DNA from: Holdemania massiliensis AP2
GTDB lineage: Bacteria; Bacillota_I; Bacilli_A; Erysipelotrichales; Erysipelotrichaceae
Length of the DNA: 64,000 nt
Assembly: GCF_000327285.1 (NCBI RefSeq)
Contig: NZ_HE998567.1
Span: forward strand, 121,136-185,135
Direction of reading: 5' to 3'
Under the pieces are notes generated by a model, which saw only the letters and a list, made by a program, of their open reading frames with translations, was not told where the DNA came from and did no database searches. Positions 26,690 to 33,802 of this stretch are shown here, one piece after another (within the stretch, counting starts at the first letter, position 1; each line of letters opens with the position of its first letter). Made by a program: the position numbers and the translations under genes.

Positions 26690-26914
26690 TCAATTTTTAC
26701 GATATAAAGTATCACGATGACATTTGGAACATTGGAAACAAGGAGGATCACTTTCTCCAATCTCTTTTAAAAAGTCAGCTTCTTCACCATATACAAAATC
26801 TGGGATATTTTCCTCATGTCCACAATGGATGCATTTCATCGTGATATAGCTTTCGCGAGCTACATCGAGATCATTTAAAAAATCAAATTCATTTTCATCA
26901 TTATAAGTCTTCAT
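26690..26914 (-). CDS. Small zinc-ribbon protein, function unknown
   Basis: Predicted 74-residue acidic protein beginning MKTYNDENEFDFLNDL. Two paired cysteine knuckles, KCIHCGHEENIP near residue 27 and CFQCSKCHRD near 59, form a likely zinc ribbon; the rest is hydrophilic. A minus-strand terminator follows, which supports transcription. No Shine-Dalgarno site is visible upstream. The surrounding 26570-27240 is clearly poorer in GC than its neighbours (hand count for 26641-26700: 14 of 60), which suggests transfer. I do not recognise the family. Confidence 0.55.
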   Translation of the reverse strand: MKTYNDENEFDFLNDLDVARESYITMKCIHCGHEENIPDFVYGEEADFLKEIGESDPPCFQCSKCHRDTLYRKN

Positions 26915-27241
26915 CTTGTGAAGCGAGAGAGAGGAGGAAGGAACAGATCTGCAGGAATACTCTCCTGGCAAGAAACAGAGAGGGGCTCTGAAGGTTTAGA
27001 CTTTCAGAGTGATGCTTGCATCACTTTCTTGTTGGTAAAGTTCTATGCAAAGGCAGAGTCCTTGTCTCTAAATGAAAACAATCTTACTGGATATACTTTT
27101 TTATAGCTGATGAAAGGCAAAATAGATTAAGAGGAACGTCGCAAAGGAAGGACAAGTTCATCGAAAGGTTAAAAAAATTGAACTTTCTGTTGATGGAGAA
27201 TGCAATGTGAAAATGTTATCATGACTTTGGAGGGAAGGAAA
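26915..27241 (+). other. Gene-free AT-rich stretch before the FMN/FAD reductase gene
   Basis: No convincing gene. AGTGATGC (27008-27015) is followed by its inverse GCATCACT (27018-27025), a compact hairpin followed by TTCTT, possibly a terminator. TTGAAC (27178-27183) with TGCAAT (27201-27206) at 17-base spacing could be the promoter of the next gene. Confidence 0.3.
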
Positions 27242-29269
27242 ATGAAAAAAATAACAACCAGTCTTTTAGCTTTATTGATGATTCTGTCCGTCACGGCCTG
27301 TTCTTCAGTCCAAGAAGAAACCTTTGAGGGCTCAGCACAGGGGTACGGCGGAACGGTAACCGCCAAAGTCACATTCAAAGCCGACAAGATGACATCCGTG
27401 GCAGTGGTAGCACCTGATGAAACTGAAGGTGTAGGATCTCGGGCAGTAGAGGAACTGCCGGAGAAAATTGTCGCAGCCAACAGTGCCGACGTCGATGTCT
27501 GCGCTGGAGCAACAATGACGTCCAAAGCCATTTTATCTGCGGTGAAGCAGGCCATCGGCAAGAAAAATGGAGAAACTGAGAGCACAACGGCGATGACAGA
27601 GGGTACCTACAGTGCTGTCGTCGCCGGTCATAATGGTGAAATGACTGTGGAAACAACCGTGGATTCAACTTCGATCCTGGAGGTAAAAATCATCAGTCAT
27701 ACGGAAACCTATGGGATCGGATATGGTTCCGTAATGACACCGGTTGAGGTGCTGCCGCAGCGAATCGTTGAACATCAAACACTGAACGTGGATAATGTCT
27801 CGGCAGCGACCGTAACATCATCCGCGATCAAGGCGGGGGTCCGCGACTGTCTGACCCAGGCCGGAGCGAGTGAAACCGCGATGAGTGAAGCGGCGCCGAA
27901 GGCAAATCCGACAGAGGCGGAATATACAGTGGATATCGCAGTCATCGGCGGCGGAGCTGCCGGATTAACCGCGGCGAATACGGCCTTGGATGAAGGCAAA
28001 ACCGTATTGTTGGTCGAAAAGATGGGAATTACCGGCGGTTCGACAGTTCAAAGCGGCGGGAATATCTTTGCCGCGGGAACCTCAGCACAGAAGGCCAACG
28101 GCATTGAAGACAGCGCGGAGGATCTCAATCAGTTTTTAATGAGCTATGATGAAGATCAGCTGCTGAATGCGGAAATGATTCGGGACTATGCTGAGCATAT
28201 TGCGGAAGATTTAGATTATCTGGCTGATCAAGGCGTCCAGGTCACTTATGTGACAACTGCACAGCCGACATTGACGCCTAATCGGCTGCATTTGACCAGC
28301 CCGAAAAACGAAATCGCTTCCGGGATCGGCGGCGGGATTACCGTGCCGTTAACGAAATCCATGCTGGAAAAGGGCGGCACGCTGCTTTTGGAAACCCGTG
28401 CTGAGGCGCTTTTAACCGATGAACAGGGCCAGGTCATCGGCGTTCAGGCTGTCAATCAGAGCGGAGAAACCGTGACAATTTATGCGCATTCCGTGATTCT
28501 GACAACTGGCGGCTATGGTTCCAACCCGGAAATGACAGCGCGCTTTGCATCGTTTAATCCGATCTTCAATTCCGCTGCGAGCAGTACCGGTGATGGATTG
28601 ACGATGGCGGGTGAAGTCGGCGCTCAGATCTTTGATTCCAACGGTCTGCAGCTGCAATATGTCGATTTCAATACCGGTGAAACTGGCAGCACAGCTTCCG
28701 GCCTAGTTGTGGATATGCAGGGGAAGCGGCTGGCTAACGAACACAGTTATCAATCGGTTTCTGCCGAAGCTTTTAAGCGTGAAAACAGTGCGGTGAATTA
28801 TTATATTACAGCGACTAAGGACGGCGTATGCGCTGAACCTTATCCAACGGTTCAATACGGTGTCACTCTGGAAAATGCCGTTAAAGCGTCAAGTTTAGAA
28901 GAACTCGCTACACTGATCAAAGTGGATCCGGCAGTTTTGAAAGCTACCGTTGAGCGGTATAACGATTTATGTGCCAAGGGACCGGATGAAGACTTCGCAA
29001 AGCCTGCGGACTGGATGATTCCTGTAGAAGGTGATACGTATTATGCTTTTGCCCGCTATCCAGTTGCGGCAGCGACTTTCGGCGGCCTAGTGATCGACGC
29101 TCAGGGTCGTGTTCTGAATCAGGATAACAAACCGATTTCTGGTTTGTATGCAGCTGGAGAAGTTGCTTTAACCGGTGTTTTTGCCAATGTTTATCCAAGC
29201 TGCGGTCTGGCGATCGGCAATTCCATTCACATGGCTAGAAATGCAGCTGTCACAGCCTGCGGGGAATAA
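27242..29269 (+). CDS. Lipoprotein flavin reductase: two FMN-binding domains plus fumarate-reductase-type FAD domain
   Basis: Secreted lipoprotein of 675 residues. ATG 27242 follows GGAGGGAAGG. Lipobox SVTAC puts the lipidated Cys near residue 20. Two FMN_bind domains follow, each with a flavinylation-type motif: CAGATMTSKA near 87-96 and VSAATVTSS near 186-194, where ApbE would attach FMN to Thr. From about 230 there is a FAD_binding_2 domain (VIGGGAAGLTAANTALDEGK) running to the C-terminal GLYAAGEVALTGVF and CGLAIGNSI segments. By family it is an extracytoplasmic reductase of the fumarate/urocanate reductase type, taking electrons through covalent FMN to an organic acceptor. The acceptor cannot be read from sequence. 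A LysR gene follows. Confidence 0.88.
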   Translation: MKKITTSLLALLMILSVTACSSVQEETFEGSAQGYGGTVTAKVTFKADKMTSVAVVAPDETEGVGSRAVEELPEKIVAANSADVDVCAGATMTSKAILSAVKQAIGKKNGETESTTAMTEGTYSAVVAGHNGEMTVETTVDSTSILEVKIISHTETYGIGYGSVMTPVEVLPQRIVEHQTLNVDNVSAATVTSSAIKAGVRDCLTQAGASETAMSEAAPKANPTEAEYTVDIAVIGGGAAGLTAANTALDEGKTVLLVEKMGITGGSTVQSGGNIFAAGTSAQKANGIEDSAEDLNQFLMSYDEDQLLNAEMIRDYAEHIAEDLDYLADQGVQVTYVTTAQPTLTPNRLHLTSPKNEIASGIGGGITVPLTKSMLEKGGTLLLETRAEALLTDEQGQVIGVQAVNQSGETVTIYAHSVILTTGGYGSNPEMTARFASFNPIFNSAASSTGDGLTMAGEVGAQIFDSNGLQLQYVDFNTGETGSTASGLVVDMQGKRLANEHSYQSVSAEAFKRENSAVNYYITATKDGVCAEPYPTVQYGVTLENAVKASSLEELATLIKVDPAVLKATVERYNDLCAKGPDEDFAKPADWMIPVEGDTYYAFARYPVAAATFGGLVIDAQGRVLNQDNKPISGLYAAGEVALTGVFANVYPSCGLAIGNSIHMARNAAVTACGE

Positions 29270-29273
29270 CGAT

Positions 29274-29302
29274 AAACGGTGCTTTAAACGAGCGCCGTTT
29301 TC
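29274..29302 (+). terminator. Intrinsic terminator after the FMN/FAD reductase
   Basis: AAACGGTGCT (29274-29283) pairs with AGCGCCGTTT (29291-29300), one G-U, loop of 7, followed by T residues. It overlaps the proposed -35 region of the lysR-type gene. Confidence 0.75.
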
Positions 29303-29311
29303 ATTTACAAT
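29283..29311 (+). promoter_or_regulatory. Promoter of the LysR gene, apparently leaderless
   Basis: TTTAAA (29283-29288), 17-base spacer, TACAAT (29306-29311). The expected start of transcription falls on or next to the A of the ATG at 29318, and no Shine-Dalgarno site is present. Confidence 0.5.
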
Positions 29312-29317
29312 AGACTT

Positions 29318-30232
29318 ATGAATATTAACGAGTTGAAATATTTTATTAAAGTGGCCGAAGCAAAAAGCTTATCCAAGGCGGCCAATGAATTGTTTATTTC
29401 CTATCAGGGACTTTCAAAGTCATTAAAAAATTTGGAAACCGAGCTGGGCTGCCCGCTGTTCGAAAAAAATCGTTTTGCGGCAAAACTGACAGAATATGGA
29501 GAGGAACTTTACCGGAGCGCAAAACTGATCGTCGGTGAGTGGGAAAACCTGCAGCTTTCGCTCGGTCAAATTCAGCGCCGCAAAAATAAGCTGTTTCATA
29601 TCGGCATCGCGATGGGCGTGGATATTCCGTTTCCGGACTTTCATCGCAGGCTGGATCAATTTCTGACTAACCATGGCGATGTCATCATGATCGACGCCTG
29701 GGATTCCTATTGTGAAGAAAAGCTGGAAAGCGGTGAGCTGGACATTGCGGTGACCTTCGGTCCGGTTGATGAACAGCGCTTTGATTCCACAAGGCTGCTT
29801 CAGGGATCTCTGGCAGCGATCGTGGATGACCATCATCCGCTGGCTGAACGTGATACATTATCCATTGCGGATTTGCAAGGCCAAAAAATCATTACGGTCA
29901 ACCGCTATTTCCGCAATTATGACATTCTTATGCAGGCCTGTCTGGCACAGGGTTTTAAACCGGATATCGTATTGAATACTGTGAATTTAACCGCGACCCT
30001 GATCGCCTGTCAGGATAAGAATACAATCGGTATTTCCAACAATCTCTCCTATTTCAAAAAAACAGTTGTCGGCTATCGGATTATCCCTGTTGCCGGACCG
30101 AATACCACCTGTCAGATCAATCTGCTGATCCATTCCAAGCAGAGAAAGAATAAGGAAATTCTGCGGTTAAAGCAGGAATTGATGCGGTGTCTTTTTGTGG
30201 ATTCGGAGTCTTTGGCGAAAGAGCTTCGATGA
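29318..30232 (+). CDS. LysR-family transcriptional regulator
   Basis: LysR-type regulator of 304 residues. The N-terminal winged helix-turn-helix reads MNINELKYFIKVAEAKSLSK and SYQGLSKSLKNLETELG; the C-terminal periplasmic-binding-like effector domain spans about 90-295. It lies directly downstream of the flavin reductase on the same strand, so a role in controlling that gene, perhaps in response to its electron acceptor, is a reasonable inference. The start codon seems to be at the transcript's 5' end. TTTACAATAG over the -10 resembles half of the operator found at 30305, 33657 and 33703. Confidence 0.88.
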   Translation: MNINELKYFIKVAEAKSLSKAANELFISYQGLSKSLKNLETELGCPLFEKNRFAAKLTEYGEELYRSAKLIVGEWENLQLSLGQIQRRKNKLFHIGIAMGVDIPFPDFHRRLDQFLTNHGDVIMIDAWDSYCEEKLESGELDIAVTFGPVDEQRFDSTRLLQGSLAAIVDDHHPLAERDTLSIADLQGQKIITVNRYFRNYDILMQACLAQGFKPDIVLNTVNLTATLIACQDKNTIGISNNLSYFKKTVVGYRIIPVAGPNTTCQINLLIHSKQRKNKEILRLKQELMRCLFVDSESLAKELR

Positions 30233-30304
30233 AGATCAAAAGACACGATCCCCAAGAATATGAAAATGAGAAGGTCAGAAAGCAGAAAAAGGCTTCCTAA
30301 ATAA

Positions 30305-30318
30305 TTTACTATAGTAAA
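30305..30318. promoter_or_regulatory. Palindromic operator, site 1 (TTTAC-N4-GTAAA)
   Basis: Perfect 14-bp palindrome TTTACTATAGTAAA, three bases upstream of the -35 box of the following promoter. The same pattern occurs at 33657-33670 and 33703-33716. Confidence 0.7.
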
Positions 30319-30320
30319 CC

Positions 30321-30349
30321 TTGTTGGCTTCCGCGGACTGTGATACAAT
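30321..30349 (+). promoter_or_regulatory. Promoter of the S41-like gene
   Basis: TTGTTG (30321-30326), 17-base spacer, TACAAT (30344-30349). The operator sits immediately upstream, a position typical of activator sites, though a repressor could also act there. Confidence 0.65.
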
Positions 30350-30376
30350 GAAGCCGGTGTTTAAAGGAGGAGTTTT

Positions 30377-31624
30377 ATGCCCCGCTATGATCAATTATTT
30401 CAGGAAATTGTCCATACTCTAAAAGAAGATTACGCCGGCTTTGTGATGTGTCAGGATCATCATGATCCGCGGCCTTACGTCCATACGATAGGCACGGCGT
30501 TTATGCAGAAGACACTGAATGAGGATTTATTTTTCCGACAGGTCAATCAATATCTGGCAGAGACGACAGACCGCAATCTGCGCTTTCAGCGCCGTCCAGA
30601 TTCTGATTATCAACCCTTTACTAATGGCTTTTTCACCCGTCGGACAGGCGCAGTGCTGACGATCAGCGAGGTCAGGGAAGAAGACCGGTTGCAGCCAAAG
30701 GATGAAATTGTTGCGATTAACGGTCAGCCGCTGAGCTTTTATACCGAAACGCTGAATAAGAAAATCTTTTACGCGGAAGAAAAGGAACGTCAGCTCTGGA
30801 CCGGCTTTTTAAAGATGGCGGATCGGATATCAGTGCGGCGAAACGGCCAGATTCATGAATTGACATTGCGGCGATTTCCAAAAAGGGAAATCGTGAAAAC
30901 GAATACATTTGCGATAGAAGAAGGCTGTGCGGTATTGCGGATTGAACGGATTGACGAAACCCTGGAAGCTTTGGTGACTGCGCATCAGGCTGCTCTGGCA
31001 GAGGCTCAGAAGGTGATTCTGGATTTACGACACTGCGAGGAAGGTTGGGAATCTTCGATGCTGTGTCTGCTGCCATATATCCTTGATCATCCGATGTCGA
31101 TTGCGGAAGTGATGGAGGGTCAGGGACTTCTGACCCATTATACTGAGAAGAACTGCCGTCGGCGCATCGAACAGCTGGAAGCGATGAAATCAGATCCGCA
31201 GCTGGAACCGATGATCAGCGAAATGATTGAAGAACTCGAAGCCAAAGCCGGTCTGGGCTGGATTCTGGAAACAGAGGCGGATTGGGGAGTGGATGAGGAA
31301 GAATTGATCCATCCCGTTAATGCAGAGCGTAAAACGGTTGTAATTCTTGATTTTCTGACTGCCGGTGCTGCGGAAGAACTGGCAGAGCTGGCTTCTCAAT
31401 CCGCCCGCTGTACGCTTGTTGGCAGGATGAGCAGCGGACGATATCAGACCTGCAATCTGATTTCAGTTGTGTTTGATGATCAGTTTCAGTTGGACTATCC
31501 GATCAGCCGCCGCAAGGCCTGGAACAAGGATCAGCCACGGGGAGTTCGCTGCGACATCGAGCTGGCCTGGACACCGCAGGAATGGGATGAAGATCTTTTG
31601 ATGGAAGCCGCGAAAACAGTTTAA
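30377..31624 (+). CDS. PDZ/S41-protease-like cytoplasmic protein lacking the catalytic dyad
   Basis: 415-residue protein without signal peptide or membrane helix. The layout resembles C-terminal processing (S41) proteases: a helical N-terminus, a PDZ-like segment at about 85-165 (GAVLTISEVREEDRLQPKDE), and a TSPc-like half at about 170-400 (VILDLRHCEEG; VVILDFLTAGAAEELAELA; LVGRMSSGRYQ). Where active enzymes have TASASE with the catalytic Ser, this protein has TAGAAE (Gly at about 330), and the usual EKT-G lysine region reads GRMSSG. It is therefore probably not a protease of the normal type. AAAGGAGGAG precedes the ATG. The palindromic operator before it links it to the Tat reductase. The S41 call is by pattern, at moderate confidence. 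Confidence 0.6.
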   Translation: MPRYDQLFQEIVHTLKEDYAGFVMCQDHHDPRPYVHTIGTAFMQKTLNEDLFFRQVNQYLAETTDRNLRFQRRPDSDYQPFTNGFFTRRTGAVLTISEVREEDRLQPKDEIVAINGQPLSFYTETLNKKIFYAEEKERQLWTGFLKMADRISVRRNGQIHELTLRRFPKREIVKTNTFAIEEGCAVLRIERIDETLEALVTAHQAALAEAQKVILDLRHCEEGWESSMLCLLPYILDHPMSIAEVMEGQGLLTHYTEKNCRRRIEQLEAMKSDPQLEPMISEMIEELEAKAGLGWILETEADWGVDEEELIHPVNAERKTVVILDFLTAGAAEELAELASQSARCTLVGRMSSGRYQTCNLISVVFDDQFQLDYPISRRKAWNKDQPRGVRCDIELAWTPQEWDEDLLMEAAKTV

Positions 31625-31654
31625 TTCCTGATTGGACAGTTTTATAAGATAATT

Positions 31655-31699
31655 AAAAAGCCGAAGGCAAAGCAGAGAACGCTGAGCCTGCGGCTTTTT
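31655..31699. terminator. Bidirectional terminator between converging genes
   Basis: AAAAAGCCGAAGGC (31655-31668) pairs with GCCTGCGGCTTTTT (31686-31699) with one mismatch. With A and T tracts on both sides it can end the S41-like gene on plus and the Tat reductase on minus. Confidence 0.88.
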
Positions 31700-31744
31700 C
31701 TTATAAAAAAACGGCGGACAAGCAAACTTATCCGTCGTAAGTCA

Positions 31745-33619
31745 TTATTCTTCGCTGATGAACTGACCTGCCAGCCGGCCATGCGTTACCGCCATGCCGA
31801 TGGAATTGCCTGCGCAAGGCGTAGAATAGCCTAATCCATAGCGTCCGCCCAGGCAGTTGCCGGCCGCGTAAAGACCTTTGATCTTCTTTCCGCTCATGTC
31901 CAGCACATTCTGTCGTTTATCAGTAACCAATCCGGACATCGTCACCATCATCGGCGTCGGTTTGTCATTCTTTGCGCTCTTGACAGCGTAGAATGGGGCT
32001 TCATCCACTGGAATCATGCAGGAAGCATCTTTACCAAAATCGGTGTCTTTTCCGGCATAGCACAGCCGGTTGTAAGCTTCAATCGAAGCCAGGAAGGCTT
32101 CTTTTGCTTCACCGCTGTAACCCAGATACTCCGCCAGTTCTTCCAAAGAATCAGCTTTGATGACCGTGGATTCCATCCGTTCCGCAACGGTGCAGCCGCG
32201 AACAGTGCCACCTTCCGGTCCGCTGATTAAAGCATCCATATCGTTGATCAGATCAATATAATACTGCGGCCGTCCGGCATTCGGCCCGCCATGTTCCAGG
32301 CCGGAAGCACAAACGGATTTGAGCCACTTCTTGTCGGTGACCAAACACAGCGTCCCTTCCGGCTGACGGGCACAGGCCGTCTGCGCAGCGGAGAGATTGC
32401 CCTCATTGGTGAAACGTTCACCTTCGCTGTTAAGCCACAGCATCGCATTGCAGCCCCAAGGTCCGCTCGGTCCGCCGCCTAAAAGCATACTTCCGCGCGG
32501 CGCCGGTTCAATCATTCCGCCGGCCCAGCAGCCCATTTTGACGGCTTCGCCCTTGCGACCGCCCATGAAGGAGAAGAAGTCCGGCTGTTCGCCGCCCGCC
32601 CGTTCAAAGCGTTCCATATATTCGTTGAGCAGCGCCCAGCACATGTCGGCATTGCCTGCGTAATCTCCGCCGCACAGAATGACACCTTTGGTGGTGTTGT
32701 ACTTGATGTAGCGGCCATCGCTGGCTTTGCCGGCCAGCCCAATGATCTCTTTACTTTCATTTTGCAGCAGCACCACGGCTTCGGTACCATAGTACCACTG
32801 CGCTCCCAGCTGTACAGCTTTGTCGATGCAGGCCTGATTGATCAGCGGCAGAACGGAGTTGGCCGCAACGCCCTGAATTGGCTGGTCATTGTACTGTCCC
32901 ATAAACTGCGCGGTCGCCGCCCATGTCTTGGTGCCCGGAGTCATCGGGTAGTCATACCGCAGGCAATCGTACAGATCCTGTCCTGCCTGAATTTTGGCAT
33001 AATCCATATTGGCCTGCATGATCAGCCAACCATCCGGCGTATTATCATAGGTGTAGGCTTTTGGATCGACACCCATTTCTTTAGCGACCTCCAGCATATG
33101 ATCCAGCGTCGGTCCTGAATTGTGAACATACGATTTGACAATGGCCGGGAAGCAGCGTCCGCCGGAGCGGGTGACAAATTCATTGACGACTTCGCCCAGA
33201 TCATAGGTGCCAAAACCAATTTCCTGCTGGAGCTTGGAGTTGAACGCTCCAATATCTTCGCCATACCAGGTGAACATATCTTCTTCCATCCGTTCCAGCA
33301 CAGCGACTTTCATTCCGGACTCCGCAGCGGCCAAGGCAGCCTGTACGCCGGCATGTCCGCCGCCGACCACCACGACATCGACATTGATTTCTTCAGCGTA
33401 ATCGGTAATGACCGGAGCTTCGCCTAACCAGTCGCCGGGTCCAGAATAACCGGTGATTCGTCCGGCTGGGGCAGAAGCGGTTGGAGCATCAGGTGTGGCA
33501 GAGGGAGTCGTGGATTCGCTGCTGCATCCGGCCAAAAGCCCTGCAGCCGCAACACCAAAGGCACTGGCAGCAGCACCTTTGATAAAATCACGACGTGAGA
33601 TTCCTTTTTTGTAACTCAT
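31745..33619 (-). CDS. Tat-exported lipoprotein FAD-dependent reductase (fumarate-reductase flavoprotein family)
   Basis: 624 residues. Twin-arginine signal SRRDFIKGAAASAFG at about 8-22 followed by a lipobox (LLAGC, Cys near 32), so it is exported folded with its cofactor and anchored by lipid. FAD_binding_2 domain: VVVVGGGHAGVQAALAAAES near 75, C-terminal GLYAAGNCLGGRYGLGY and CAGNSIGMAVTHGR. It has no FMN_bind domain of its own, so electrons must come from a separate carrier, possibly the FMN lipoprotein encoded at 27242 or a membrane system elsewhere. A GGAAAGGAG site precedes the start. Substrate unknown; relatives reduce fumarate, urocanate, cinnamates, steroids and other acceptors. Confidence 0.88.
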   Translation of the reverse strand: MSYKKGISRRDFIKGAAASAFGVAAAGLLAGCSSESTTPSATPDAPTASAPAGRITGYSGPGDWLGEAPVITDYAEEINVDVVVVGGGHAGVQAALAAAESGMKVAVLERMEEDMFTWYGEDIGAFNSKLQQEIGFGTYDLGEVVNEFVTRSGGRCFPAIVKSYVHNSGPTLDHMLEVAKEMGVDPKAYTYDNTPDGWLIMQANMDYAKIQAGQDLYDCLRYDYPMTPGTKTWAATAQFMGQYNDQPIQGVAANSVLPLINQACIDKAVQLGAQWYYGTEAVVLLQNESKEIIGLAGKASDGRYIKYNTTKGVILCGGDYAGNADMCWALLNEYMERFERAGGEQPDFFSFMGGRKGEAVKMGCWAGGMIEPAPRGSMLLGGGPSGPWGCNAMLWLNSEGERFTNEGNLSAAQTACARQPEGTLCLVTDKKWLKSVCASGLEHGGPNAGRPQYYIDLINDMDALISGPEGGTVRGCTVAERMESTVIKADSLEELAEYLGYSGEAKEAFLASIEAYNRLCYAGKDTDFGKDASCMIPVDEAPFYAVKSAKNDKPTPMMVTMSGLVTDKRQNVLDMSGKKIKGLYAAGNCLGGRYGLGYSTPCAGNSIGMAVTHGRLAGQFISEE

Positions 33620-33656
33620 AAGTTCTCCTTTCCTAAAAGTTTATTTAGATAAAATA

Positions 33657-33670
33657 TTTACCTTGGTAAA
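33657..33670. promoter_or_regulatory. Palindromic operator, site 2
   Basis: TTTACCTTGGTAAA, perfect palindrome 38 bases upstream of the Tat reductase start. On the minus strand its TTTACC with TAAATA 17 bases on could serve as the promoter, so the site would overlap the -35. Confidence 0.7.
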
Positions 33671-33702
33671 ATAAAATATCTGTGAACATCTTATCACATT
33701 AG

Positions 33703-33716
33703 TTTACGATAGTAAA
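33703..33716. promoter_or_regulatory. Palindromic operator, site 3
   Basis: TTTACGATAGTAAA, matching the palindrome except at the two positions CG/AT in the centre, 46 bases from site 2. It lies between the reductase and MATE promoters and is closer to the reductase. Confidence 0.68.
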
Positions 33717-33755
33717 TTAGTAAGTGAGAAATGTTGACGAAAGAGACGACAAAAT

Positions 33756-33784
33756 TTGACATTCGTTGATGATTGCATGATAAT
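33756..33784 (+). promoter_or_regulatory. Promoter of the MATE gene
   Basis: Consensus TTGACA (33756-33761), 17-base spacer, GATAAT (33779-33784), about 18 bases before the start codon. Confidence 0.7.
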
Positions 33785-33802
33785 TAATTCGGTGATGATA
33801 TT

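Noticed and set aside
26569-26760. Hydrophobic 63-codon minus-strand frame
   Set aside because: It overlaps the end of the zinc-ribbon gene, has no ribosome site and consists of AT-driven hydrophobic codons.
26918-27106. 62-codon plus-strand frame in the AT-rich islet
   Set aside because: TTG start, no recognisable pattern, and it runs across the hairpin at 27008-27025.
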